A DNA stretch of 64,000 bases, taken from Epinephelus fuscoguttatus. Taxonomy: Eukaryota; Chordata; Actinopteri; Perciformes; Serranidae. A model generated the notes under the pieces. That model was not told where the DNA came from, ran no database searches, and was given only the letters and a program-made list of their open reading frames with translations. Shown here piece after piece: positions 1 through 13,300 of the stretch. The stretch spans positions 3,152,501 through 3,216,500 of the forward strand of contig NC_064773.1 of the NCBI RefSeq assembly GCF_011397635.1. Direction: 5' to 3'. The first letter of the stretch is position 1. Each line of letters begins with the position of its first letter. A program made the position numbers and the translations under genes.

Positions 1-214
1 ACAAGAACACAGGAATCTTCTGTGACGTCACTCCTGAAAAACAAAACTTTCATTTTGCACAATAACATAATAAAAACACCTCGGAGTCCTCCTTCAGTTT
101 CATTACCAGAATATTTATTTTATTCTTTTTCCTATTAAAACACTAGCTGCCATATTTAATAAAACAGCCAAACTGGCCAAGTGCCTCAGTCCTCAATCCT
201 CCAATCAAATCTTC

Positions 215-376
215 TCAAAACAGGTCACATGGGTCTGTGGGCGTGTCCTTGGCTTTTTGCTGCTGCAGTGTGAACGAACTGGGCCCTGTAGTCACGGTCA
301 CGTCCTTGTTGTTGTTGTGGCTAAAAGGTGGTTGTTGGTGGTTGTCGAGCGTGGTCCCCTGTAAAACCGTCTCCAT
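215..376 (-). CDS. Candidate terminal coding segment of an unidentified gene
   Basis: A minus-strand open frame from an ATG at 376 to TGA at 215 encodes 53 residues of ordinary, soluble, Gln/Asn/Thr-rich composition, starting METVLQGTTL and ending in DPCDLF. An AATAAA signal on the same strand lies at 114-119, about 100 bases downstream, as expected for a last exon. A pyrimidine-rich tract ending in AG lies at about 430, but the frame it would open is a different one, so the splice model is unresolved. I recognise no family. It could equally be a chance ORF inside a long 3' untranslated region. Confidence 0.2.
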   Translation of the reverse strand: METVLQGTTLDNHQQPPFSHNNNKDVTVTTGPSSFTLQQQKAKDTPTDPCDLF

Positions 377-769
377 GGTGGTTTCCGTGGTAACGGGAAG
401 TCTAGTATTGCATCATTTACTGGCGGCCAGCAAAGGGAGGGTCTCCTCATTTCAGGCAAATTTTTTGTTTTTCCTCTTTTTCTTAAAAATACTGCCTCGT
501 ATGTTTGTAGATTTATATTCCAATATATAATATACAAACATACATGTACATTGGTGCCTCCTGGAGGAATTTTAAAAATAATAAAAAGAAAAAAAATTGT
601 GATATTTAGCCTAAATACTGGGACTTTTTTGCTAGACAATGTGTTTTTGTGGAGTGGCAATGATCCTTAAAGGAAAAGTGCAATTCTTGGGGAAATGTCA
701 TTCGCTTTCTTGCCAAGATTAGATGTTCAGACTGATAACACTCTCACGCATGGACATATTAGGAGACCC

Positions 770-1053
770 GGGGTCTCATTTATACAACAGTGCGTAGGAT
801 CCATACTGAAAATGTATGTATGAAAAAAAAGCCAAAAATGGCGTGCACCAAAAAATACTTGACAGTTTCTACAATCAGGCTTCCACCTCACCATCTGCAT
901 CGCTAATTTCCTGTATCCAAAATGTTCGTAAGCCTGGGTCAAAGTTTCCCCTATCAATACTGTTTTTATACATCACAACCTTTGCGAGGGAAGTGATGTG
1001 CGCCTCTTTCAGGCCTCATTTTGTAAGTATGCAGAGTTTATAAATGAGACCCC
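770..1053. repeat. Small inverted-repeat element (MITE-like)
   Basis: The segment begins with ggggtctcattta and ends with taaatgagacccc, so its ends are inverted repeats about 15 bases long around a 284-base body with no convincing reading frame. A related motif (ggggcctcgttta) follows at about 1074. Target duplications are not clear. The superfamily cannot be assigned from the ends alone. Confidence 0.55.
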
Positions 1054-4000
1054 AGGATACAGCGTCGAACACGGGGCCTCGTTTATTCCTATGAAAGTTC
1101 CTCAGTGGCACATGAAGCCAAAATGGTTCAGCTACTGCGTATAAATAACCTGGACAAACGGTGCTACTTTTGCACTGTGCCGCCCACAGAGCAAACGCAC
1201 TAGCGTCCAAGAGTTTCACTTCCGGCAGCCAAACAGCTAACTTCTGATTTAGCGTTCTGTTAGCTTGAATGGGGATACAATGACTTAGTTTTGTGGCTCT
1301 TCTAGGCTCTCCAAATCTTATCAGACCAAATGGATCAAATCTTGATAGTGAGACGGATCATTTCATGGGGGTTCTGATGCTCAAAAATGATCCACTAATC
1401 TACAGACGTGCCTTTCTATGGTAAAAAGTCTTTCTGGTCCGCAGTGCATCACATGACCGACCCTGGAAATTGCAGCATCATCGTTTGGCTGCTACGCAAG
1501 TTGGCTTTGAAGCCCGCTGAACTTCCTCTGTACAATAAATATGAAGCTGACGCTAGCAGACGGCTAAGTTAGCTTAGCATAAAGACTGTCCAAAGGTAAC
1601 AAAATCCTCCTATCAGCACCTCTAAAGCTGAATGTTACCGTCTGTCTCATTTGTTAAATCTTTATAAAAATTGAACTGTAAAAATGAAGACTTGTCTTTA
1701 AACTAAGCTAAGCTAAGCTAAGCTAAGCTAACGTCTCCTGGCTGTAGCTTCATATTCTTAACGTACAGAAATGAGAGTTGAGCCAATCTGAACATTAACC
1801 CCGGACAAGAAAGCAAACAAATGCATTTCTCAAAACTTTTCCCTTAAAGATCCAGAGAGAGGTCACTCCAGCCGTCTGATTGGTTTGAACTGTTGCCGGG
1901 CGGAAAATAAACAATAAAAGTGGGCAGTGAAATAAAAGTACAACTTAAATATTAAAATGTGAAGGAACAGAAGGGTCCTTCACTGGCAGAGGGAGGGAGC
2001 TGTAATGCCGGGATAAAAAATAAAACGAACATGAAACAGAACATGGTGAAAACTGGAGGAGAGCTGCGTCAGTGTGAACGGGATGTGCCAACGTTTTTAA
2101 TTTTAGTCTGGTACTTTAATCCACCAAACTGTGGACTAACGTCAGGAAAATAATCCACATTTCTTTCTATTACTCTGATAATTTGTGGCCATTGTGTTGT
2201 TTAATTTTGAAGAGTAAGTCTGGTGTTATTCTGTTTTTCTTGTCATTTAATCCCATGTGCAGAGCGTCAGATTTTTGATTCTTCTTTGTGTATCTACAGC
2301 CTGATATATCTTCCTCCTCTGTGCCATTAAAAACACATCAGTGAGCCACACTGTTACACTGGGGGACGTTCCTTCATGAACACACACTGTAGTTTATATT
2401 GACTCAGTCCCACATATATCGTCCTGCTGCGACAAATTTTAAAATTAAAATTAAAATAAATACTGAGTCCATGCAGTCGTATTCTCTTAAGACAAGTAAA
2501 AGAAATGTGTTGGTGCAGTTAAGAATATTTCTACTTCTTTCTGATATTAATGAATTAATTTAAAGTATTTTCAAAATACTGTTTCACTCCTACTTCTCAA
2601 GCAGCAACCAGACTTTTTCTATTTTGTTTTTAAACTAATTTCTACAAAGATTTTGGCTGGAACCAGACAGAAATTCTAACCTAACCTGAGGGTTGTGTCT
2701 GACTCAGAATCAGTCGAATCAGATTTGACTGTTCAATAAGAATATTCGACTATTTGTTCCTTCTTTTCCATATCGAGTTTTGGAGTTTGAACAGGGTTTG
2801 GCGAGATGTTCGGGATTACAGTGGCGTTAAAACAAGACACGTTTGCGCTCTGAGCTAATGTGCGCTAACTACACTAATGATGGATCGCAAATGTGCAACG
2901 ACATTTCTTGCAGACACGAGATATGAAACAAAAGCCAGAGACTGTATCGTATGAAGCTGCTGTGAGCTTCAAATTCACCACTTCCTAGCAGAAGGCAGGA
3001 CGTTAGCCTCTCTAGCGTGAAGGCACGACGCACTCACTCAGCAGGTTAATCTGAGAAAAAAAAACATTCCCAGAAGTAAACCTCGTGCTCTACTTGAAGA
3101 CTCTCAGTTGACTGAGGTGTCGACAACTGATGATTCAAATCTTCTGCTTTAAGGGAGCAGCACAACCACCAATTCAACTTGTCCTAAAATGGGCAAGTTA
3201 CAGAGAGTTAGCGCACTTGCATCAAAACAATTACGTCTCGTATTGATGACATCGTCCTTTTCAGGGGCCGTCAGGATGCACTAGCGTCTACGCTACAAAA
3301 GACGTGTGGTCAAATGTGACCCAGCCCATGTCAGCAAGTGGTTTCAGTGATCCAATCACAGCGTGACTTGGTGGTGATTTACAGTTCTGTACAGTCATAT
3401 TTTTTGAGTATTTTCAAAAATCATGTTTCAAACTCTAGAGAAGCAGTCAGATTGTTTCTTGTCTTAAAACGCAGACACTAATTGTCTTTTTTAAAATTTC
3501 TTTTCTGGGAAGATTTCTTTTGGAAACACGGAAATTCAGACTTGTTTCGACTTTTTTTGATTGCAAAAATATCCACAATTCATTTCATGCTTCTGTAATG
3601 TGAAGATTTGCCTCTTTTCTTTGTTTTATATCACAGTAAAGTGAATTTCTTTGGGTTTTACTGGACATAATTAGATATTAATGCTGTCAACTTTGGCTTT
3701 GGGAAAACTAATTAATTCTAAATTATTTTCTATTTTTTTTTTTTTTAGCCAAAATGATGAATTAATTAATTGGGAAATTCTGCAGAAGGTGTAGCCGTGT
3801 ATGATTTAATCATAGAAATAAACGAGAATCGTTGGCTAAAAAGTACAGTGGCGAGTTGATTTAGTAATGACAGATCTGCACATGGGATTTGTTGACTTTA
3901 AGAGGAAATACAGAATATTGTCAGATTTCTTTTTAGGAGGTGAATAAATAAAATCTGAAACACATCCCACTCAGAGTGACTTTCAGAGTGCCTGGCTGCT

Positions 4001-4101
4001 AAACTTCACTTCATTAAATTAAAAACAGAAAAAAGGAAGCGTATGCTGCTTGACGTGTCGCCACATAACATCAACAAACCAAAAAAGATATTTTTTCTTC
4101 T
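1054..4101. other. Non-coding stretch, no gene recognised
   Basis: This stretch between the start-of-window repeats and the cnot2 3' end is A/T-rich and has no convincing ORF. It holds a short AGCTA pentanucleotide run at 1703-1731. Parts of 1240-1800 look like an old dispersed repeat, but no ends could be set. Confidence 0.5.
1703..1731. repeat. AGCTA pentanucleotide microsatellite
   Basis: About five tandem copies of a ctaag/agcta unit are present. Confidence 0.8.
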
Positions 4102-4767
4102 TTTATTATGAAATAGTGCTACAATGTACATTGCATTTCCTCTCCTGACTCTCCGCTGTCTGCTGATGTATGTGTGTGTGTATGTGTTTGTGTATGTGTG
4201 TTGTTGATTTGTAATGCTGCTGGAGAATCCTGGTAAAAATAAAGATAAATATTTTCCTGCCAAAGATCAGAGAGGTGTGACACAGTGTGAAATAATTATC
4301 CACCTGACGGGTGATTGTGTTTAAAATCTGGTTCTTCTTAAAAGCTTCTCTAGACAAAAATAGTCGATTCTTAAGACTGAATAGAAACATGGATCACATG
4401 ATCAGATGGACAGTTATTTACAGTGCGTGTGTCGGTGTGTGTTGTAACTGTGCTGTCTGTTGACATTACGTCTGTGCTCCACATAACAGACCAACCAAAC
4501 CAAACTCATGGAGGAGGGGTGGGAAATAAAAAAAACAAAAACAGAAAATGAGGTAAAGAACAAACAGAAATCAGAAGAGTTAAAATGATAAAGTCTGTTC
4601 AGAGACGTGTTTTTGGGACAGCAGGAGACAGGACGTCCTCTCCCGTCCCGAGTCCTTATTGGCCAGATTCACTTTGAGTGTGTGGAGGTGGAAAAACCTA
4701 GAGGGGTGGTGACTGACGAGCCAGGAGGGCCAATGGCAGGCAGGCAGGCAGGAGGAGGTAGAGCCAA
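4102..4767 (-). other. cnot2: Probable cnot2 3' untranslated region
   Basis: This follows the cnot2 stop codon on the minus strand. The first good AATAAA on that strand is at 4102-4107, giving a UTR of about 0.67 kb. The end is inferred: other signals lie further on and a longer UTR is possible. Confidence 0.45.
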
Positions 4768-7291
4768 TCAGAAGGCCTGCTGGGCAGGATTGTAGTTGAA
4801 TGTGGAGGGAACGTGAGGTCGCTCTTCTAGTTTGTCATACTCCAGATGAAACTCCTGAAAACAAAGAGACACAAAGTCAGGCTCTGGAACAATCTGCTCG
4901 AGGAAATCAGGTCGGCCGAGTCAGTGATCTCTTTTAAATCTCCTCTGCATCCCTGACGCATTAAAATCAGAGAGGATGCAGTAAACTCACTATCAGTGCC
5001 TACAGTGGACGCACTTTATTCCCTTTGTTGAAATCATAGAAACAGAGGTGTCACGTGACTTTATTTACTTTGGAAATATTTCTTCATTCATTCATTTTCT
5101 GTAACCACTTATCCTGGAACAGGGTCATGGAGCCTATCCCAGCTGACACTGGGTGAGAGGCGGGGTTCACCCTGGACAGGTCGCCAGACTATCACAGGGC
5201 TGACACACAGAGACAGACAACCATTCACACTCACATTCACACCTATGGACAATTAGAGTCACCAATTAACCTGCATGTCTTTGGACTGTGGGAGGAAGCT
5301 GCGTGCTCCGCCGTCCGTCAACACCCACCGGCTGCGATTGTGGTGCGGAGCGGTGCAACTCTGCCGGACAGTGGGAGTCACGAGAACCCACGAGATCTCA
5401 CAAATTCACGCATAATCGCATGATATAACAAGATGTAGTTTCTATAAACAGAACCACAAAACCAGAAGAGTAGTAGGAAGACATCTGGGTGCACCTCCAT
5501 GATTAACATCTCCTCGTCCATGGTGTCAACGGGGTGAAATGACGTCTGAAAACCTCTGACCTGTTGACTTCAGGCCTGTCTCTGCCCATTATGACATTCT
5601 CAAGGTGTACTGCAGGGAAATATGATCCGCCGTGAACACTGTATTTTAGTTTGAAAATTAACCGGATGTTTTATTTTGTTTCTGTGCACGACTTCCTGCC
5701 CCGCACGATCTGCTCTGTGCTGAATTGCTGCGTTGTGCTCTGGCGTCCGGCAAAAACTAGAAGTCCTGCGTATCTGCGGTTGTGACGGAGCTGGAACGCA
5801 GCACAGCCACAGCTGGTGGAAGCACACTCATTGACTAGAATTGAAACATATTGGCTCCGCTGCCGTTCCGGAGCACAGACGCAATGCACTCTTATCTGGT
5901 GGAATTTGGGGGTAAGACTGCGTGCTGTGATCCCCAGCTCTCTGAAGAGTCGTGCTTTGAGGCGAAAGTGTCTGAGGTGCAACACAGGGGTCCTCTAGAG
6001 CCACCAGCAGAAAATAACCTTGTATTCTTGGGTTCATTGAATGTACCTGATTCACGAATATGTAGGATATTATTTCAAATGTTTCTGTCATCTTACATCA
6101 CTTCTGTGACAGCAGATGCTGTATCTACTCATGTCAGCGATAACCTGATGGTGCGTTACCATCCAAATATACCAAATATTCTTTTTTACCAGCGCAACAG
6201 CAGACGAGATTTTGTTTTGTTCTCAGTCTCACTGAGTGAAAGGAAACGTAAAACCTTTTTCAGAATGAAAGACAAAGAGCATATTTTTTTAAAATGTTTA
6301 ACTTTTAGATTTATACAGGAGCTTATTCAAATGTCTATAGATGATCACTGTGTCGCTGATTTCTGTGCTCTCTTTGATCAACTCAAAATGTGACATTTGA
6401 ATAATGTTTTAAGAGACTGTAAATAAAGATAAATATACAGTCTGGGATTTTGTTAATAAAGTGTTCAGGTTTAGGAATCTTTTTGTTTTGATTTAACTTT
6501 AGATAGATTATTAACATACATGAAAATAACCATAATTGTGACCATGAAATATCAAACATGAGTGTAACACTAACTCCAGTATTCAATGTGATTAATCAAA
6601 GTCCTTAATGTATGTTTAATTGACCAGGACTGTTTTGATGAGAATGATTTATATTGCATCAAAAGTTCAAATTAATTTATTTTTCTGTTAATATTTCAAG
6701 CCTGGACAGAAAAAAAATCCTTCATATGAGCTTGTAAATAGTTAACTTAATCATAAAACAGCTTTATATATAAATACAAAGCATCACAAATTGGCCATAG
6801 TCTTAATTAGTCAGCTTTGATAATCAGTTAATTGTTTAATGTCACTTCTTTAAAGCAGACATGGAAAACATCTGATAGTTCCAGCTTCAGAAATGTGAGA
6901 AGTTGCTGCTTTTATTGTCGTAAAATGAAAGTAAATGGACTATCTTTGAGTTTTGGACTGTGGGTAGAATTTTTTTTTTTTTTTTTTTAGTTTTTTCAAG
7001 CCAAAAAATTAAACAAAGAATGGAAAAAATTAATCAGTTATTAAAATAATTGTTAGCTGCATCTCTACTTATATATAAAAGAATTTCGGTATCATCATGT
7101 TAGTAAAGCTGTATTTCAGGGACAGGTATCAAACAGGTTTTTACCTTGGCCACTTTTCTCCAGTTGAGGCAGTCAAAGAAGTAGTAGGTCCCTCTCTCGT
7201 AGGCGTTGGTCTTCAGCGTGGGCTCCATACCCGGAGCCCGAGTGATCCAAACTCGCTCCTCTTTATGGTACCTCCAGTCCCTGTTAAACCT

Positions 7292-7331
<40 letters not shown>

Positions 7332-10300
7332 TACATAACAGTTGGCTCTTACTTCTGACTGCTCTACTGCTGTAATTAATTTAAGCCCACCAGAGGAAAT
7401 GAAAATAATAAATCATGGCCAATAACAGGTTTACAGCCACACAGTCCACATCCAGTGACTCAGACTAGAATTTAAAGGACAAGCTTTGGGAAAGACTCTT
7501 ATCTTAAAATGCAAAATGTGTCATGAGATGACCACCAAAAGCAAATGTGAGACCTGTTGACCATAATTCAATTAAAAAATACGTATTAGAGCTCCGAGTC
7601 TTGTCCATTTTGTCGCAGGTAGAAAATATGACTGAGCCAAACATTTAAATCCAAGCACACACATACAAACTAATTTTCACAAGGTAAAGCTGTTTTACAC
7701 ACAGTATGTGTTTGCTTGGGAAAATTCACCTGTACATTAACATCACCTACTAACAAGAATCTGTGATTATGTGCACAAAACTGTAGTGTAGTTCCTCTTT
7801 TAATGTCTTCTTTTAATTAAAATGGAAGGAAAAATATGTTCCTAAAATAATAGATGCAAAGTGAAGTTATAAGAAACAGAAATCCTCTTTAATTTTACCC
7901 ATTTAATCTAATTTGTCGAGCAGTTTGCCACAATGTGTGAGTGAGTGTTCTTACAGTTCTACTGCAGCCAGGAGTTGTAGTAAGTCTCCTCCATTCATAT
8001 AGTAGAGATAAAACAGCAGATCTTCACCATACCGAGACAACTTGATAGCTGCTAACTGGAGACATGAAAAGAAAGGAAGGAAACAGATCAACATGTTATA
8101 ACGATTTTAATTAAATTGAGACATCTAAGGCCTATTTAATGGAAGAAATAAAGGACATTTATTAACTAAGATGCCCAGACATTAAAATATAGCATCACTT
8201 AAACAAAAGTTCATACCTTATCCCTTATGTGGATGTTGGTTAAATACTCTGAGGGGACGTGGAAGTCTGCAGGAAGGCGAGGCAAAATGAGCTGAAAGCA
8301 CTTTAACACCTGAACATACTCTTCTTCTACACCACAATTTATCAAGGAAATGACTAGTTCAATACGATCCTCTGAGTGCCCGTATATAAAGCTGCATATC
8401 AGTGCCTTATAGAGCACTTTTGGCTAAACCTCTGACATCCAGCAGATATAGAGTAACATGATAATCTCATTAGAGTTGTGTTTGCTTCCACCAGATAAAT
8501 TTAAGTTGAATAATCCCTCCATAAATTTTCAGAATACACCCAAAATAAATCACACATTTGGTGTCTGGAGCGTAAACTCACCTATGTCCTGCGGTCGACA
8601 CGGAGCCGACGCCCACGGAGACGCAAACTTAGGATAGAGATTCCTGAGACACGAAGAAAAGAGTAACACAATCAGAGAAGCAAAGTTTAAACCAGAGGAG
8701 ACAATATTGATCAAACTGAATTATGCTGCAGCCTGGGCCACAGTCTAATGTTTCTGAATGTTTAAGTCTATTTATTACAAATGCACAACTTTATATGACC
8801 GATGAGAACTTTCCAAAACATCGACAAAATAAAAAAAAGCCTCTGCACACGGGTAACTAGTTCTCAATATTCCTTTAATTCTGCAAGGACTGCCACTTAG
8901 TATTTGCAGGTCTGAATTAAATTCGAAGATGCTGTTGGTCAGCTGATCCTAGGTCTGTGTTGGCCTGTTATCCTCACGACTCTAAACTGTGTACATGTGC
9001 GTGCGTGCGTATGTGTTTGTCATACTCAGGTGAGTTGAGGTTGAGGCCGAGCGTGGTGAGGTCAGAGCCCAGTGCCAGATGGACCATGCCGGGGTCCGTC
9101 TCTGCTGCCCGGATGAACGTCAGCAAGCCGATCATCCCAAACTGGTCCGTTACCATGCCGATTGGGATGTTGGTCACACGCCCTGGAACACAAAGACGAC
9201 ACATGAGGGTGATTTAGACTGAAACTGGTCTTCATATTCGCCAGAGTTATTATTTCTGTGCGGATGCATCGTGATCTACTGCGTGTGTCTCACCGTCAGG
9301 AAGCACCTGGATCCCTTTCTTCTGCTGGTTGTTGTTGCTAGGTGCAGAGCTCTTGTCGCCGGGGAACTTTGGACCATCTGAGTTAGTGGTGGGCTTTCCT
9401 GATGAGTTCAGATTCTGATTGGACAAAAATGGAGGGGAAAAACAGTCCGAAAAAAAGGGAGGAGTCAGGACGTGAGAGCACTGCATAAGTAAGGAAAGGA
9501 CACCGTGATGAAAACAGGAAGTCGGCATTTAAAACACAGGAACACTGGACAGCAGAGATCAACAACAACAACAAGAAATCAGGACAGAAAAAAGTGAACA
9601 ATAGCAGAAAAGATAAAATAAGGAAATGGACAGAATGATTAAGTTAAGGATAAGACACAGGGATCTTACCGTTTTGCTGTCTTCGTTGGTACTGGTGGGG
9701 TCTTTTGTTTGGTAGTTGGGCCCAGGGAGAGCTGGGAAATCTTCATTATGGATGGAGAAGTCCTGCGACTGCTCACTGGACGGCTTTGTTACCATGCCAA
9801 CTGTAAATATGAAGGGGAGAGTAGTTAGCCATTGTGGCATACTAATTGTCTGTTAATCGACTAATGGATTAACAAACTGCCTCAGCTCTGGTTGTGTACT
9901 CTGCGTATGTACGGTCATAAGAAAACAAGAATATATGTACGCATCTTGTGACTAGTCTGGTTGGTGTGTAACTCTGACATCTATCAGCCACAATGACTGT
10001 AGAGCCAAAAACTCGTTTTAGAAACTGAGCACTGGCTTCGTAAATAAACTAAAACAATTAAACATTTACCTGACTGGAATCGCTGTGTGTAAATGAATTG
10101 CAGAGCATTTCTTGTCTTTTATGTTATGTTATAAAAACATACATACACAGGTGTCTCTCACCGTAAGGAGCCCGACCGGCCAGCGGGTTGAGCAGCGGGG
10201 TTGGATTCGAGCCTCCGTCCCTCCGACTCCTGTCTGCTAACGCTGGGAAGTCTGACAGGTCTAACCCCGTCACATTCTCACTGCCGTCTGGAAACAAACA

Positions 10301-13300
10301 CAGAAAAATAAAAGTTAACTCACAAATATATTTGAGCATCTTGACAGTGTTTAAAAAATCAACAACTGTTTTTACAAAAGTCTTAAACCTCTACAAAGAA
10401 ACTAAGTACCTGTGCCATTGAATATGTTGTTGGATAGGGAGTTGTTCATGTTGTAGCCTGGATTCCTGTTCACACCAAACCCTGACATACTGACACACAA
10501 ACAGAGAAACACATTGGCCTGAGTCATATTACATGATTACTGAGCTTTGTTATGGTACAACATGGTCAAGGCTTTTTGTTAGCCATGCTAGCTGCATGTC
10601 TCCAGAGATGTCGGCCGGTCAATCCACCACTTTGATCCAGACTGAAATATCTCAGAAACTATTCGGATGGCGTGCAGTGAAAGTGGGTACACATGAAAAC
10701 ATTATATCTGCTAAACATCTGCTTATTAACATGCTGATGTTAGCATTTAGCAATTTAAACATTATCTTCTTCATCTACTTCCAGCTGAAGTGACGTTACT
10801 CCCACAGACGTGATGAAAAACCAGAACCCTCCAGAGGTTTACCATGCTTGCAGATGCCAGTAGAGCTAAGTTTGGCACAGGTAACTATGGTTACTGTGAA
10901 CTTTGCACGTCCTGCACAAAACTGTACAGCCTATTCTGAAACAGCTATATTATTCATGATATGTTATCGTACTTTTTAAAAGCATCTTTGCATTTTCAAA
11001 TGTACATTTTTGTTCTATATTTAGGTTCTTGAGTGGTTATTTTCATTCCTCTTAATATGTTTATTGTATGTTTCATGTATGCACCGAAAACTAAAGTTAA
11101 GTCCTTGTAAGTGAAAATCTATTTGTCAAAAAATCCTTGTCTGATTCTGACTCTAACCAGCAAGGACACTCTCAGGAAGTGGTTTAGTAATTACAGTTCA
11201 GTATGTTCCATAAGATGCTTGTTAATGTGTATTTACACAAAAAATAATAAACATAATGAAGGCAGATGCTTCCACACAGGTTCACTGTATGGTACTACTA
11301 AGCAGTTAACATCCACTCATGCTCTGTGACATGTATAAAATGATTTGGCACCAGATCTCATCCCAACTGAACAACAATGGGAGATTTTGGACCAACGTAT
11401 CAAGCAGGATTTATACTTCTGCGTCAACGTAGAGCCTACGCCATCGCCTGACATGCACCTCCCCAGAAATGTAACTACACGTTGCAGTGACGCAGACCTC
11501 CTGTCTGTCTCTGTGAGCTGAAACCATTTCCCTCAGTGGAAACAAAACTTTGATTTACTTTAATTTCACAGATAAGAAACAATAAATTGTGAAGACAATA
11601 AAGCCTCCACTAAAATAGCATTTTAAGTCTTGTGTGTGATTTATCCTGGTTTCATATGAGCAGAGGAAATTTCTGCTAGTTGCTAGGCTAATTTATTCAA
11701 TGTAAAATGCCATAGGCTTGTGCTAATAATGTTAGCATGTTGTATTTGTTTGGAAAACGTGTTTAGTATAAGACAGTTGTTTTGTCAGTGAACCTTGTGA
11801 GCTGTAATGGAGCCGAATTTTGTAACGTTACCTTTGTTAAATGTTGCTGTTGTTCCTGGCTTCATATGAGAAGAGGAAGAGTCTGCTAGTCGCTAGGCTA
11901 ATTTATACGATGTGAAATGCCATAGGCTTGTGCTAATAACGTTAGCATGTTGTATTTGTGGGGAAAATGTGTCCAGATAAAGACAAGTGTTTGTCTGTGA
12001 ATGCTGCGAGTTATAGTGAAGCTGATTGTGTTTGAAATTGTCTCTATTAAGCCATGTTTAATGTGTGTTTAATGTGTGTTTAATGTGTGTTTTGAGTCAA
12101 CTAAACTTTGCAACACGTCACAGAAACCTCTGCAGCTGACTAGTGTTTTGGGGGTGTAACTGCAGAGTGACAGAGACACACCACTGCACAAGTATGCTCA
12201 TTAACGGCCTAGGCACTGCACAGAGCTGATGCACAAGTATAAATCCACCTTACGACAGCGCTCTCCACCACCATCATCTAAACACCAAACGAGGGAATAT
12301 CTTTTGGAAGAATGAAGTTCATCTCTCCAGTAGAGCTCCACAGACTTGTAGGAGCACCAAAGCCGTTCTGGCAGCACATGGTGGCCTAACACTTTATTAA
12401 GACAGTTTATGTTGTTTGTTCCTTCAATTTGTCACCTGTCTGTATACTATAACTCATCCCCCAACAGTCTGCAACCACACACAAAAAAATCAGAACTAAT
12501 ATTACAATCTACTGCAGGTAGGAGAACAATGCCCCTGATCTTTGAATCTTTTTTGCTTTTACCGCCCTTTTTTTAGGCAAAAGTGCCAAAAATTTAGTGC
12601 CGTCAGCTTCTCAAACTTGACTACACATTGGCCTCTTCACTCTTCTATGTCAAGAAACTGAATATCTTTAAGTTTTGGACTGTTGGTCTGACCAAACAAG
12701 AAACTTAAAGATGTCAGTTTGGATTCTAGTAAACTATGATGCAAATTTTTCACTATTTTGTAGATTAAATGACGAATTAAATAAGAATGAAAACATCATC
12801 AGATTAATCAGTAATACAAATAAATGCTAGCTGCCGCCCTACAGTGAGTGGGAGTAAGAGCTTGTTCTGCTCCTTTACAAAAAACTAAATATATAAATCT
12901 AAATGGTGAATGACAAAATGGTGTAAAACTGTTCAGATTTACATCTGAACCTGTGCATCATGCAGAAAGTTACCTGTTAATGGTGAAAGGCTGCCGTGCT
13001 TGCTGCTGTTTGGGCATGCCGATGATGCTGGGTGACGACCGGCTGGGACTCCCCATACTGCTGCTCCTCCCTCCTCCTACACCGCCACCACCTCCCCTCT
13101 CCACTCCAACCCCTCCCATCCCACCCGTCTGCCCCGTCGGACCCCCCACCTGCTGGCTGTGGTTCAGCACGCTTCGGCTGCTCATTGGCAGAATCCCCCT
13201 GCAGAGAGAACGACACACAAACACAGGAAAAACAACATAAGGTTAAAGGTGGCGGAGGTGGTTTTGTGGTTCCAAGTTTGCAGAGAGAAAGAGGAACATG

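Noticed and set aside
5851-6393. Plus-strand 180-codon frame in a cnot2 intron
   Set aside because: No recognised domain, no promoter or splice support, and composition like the flanking intron.
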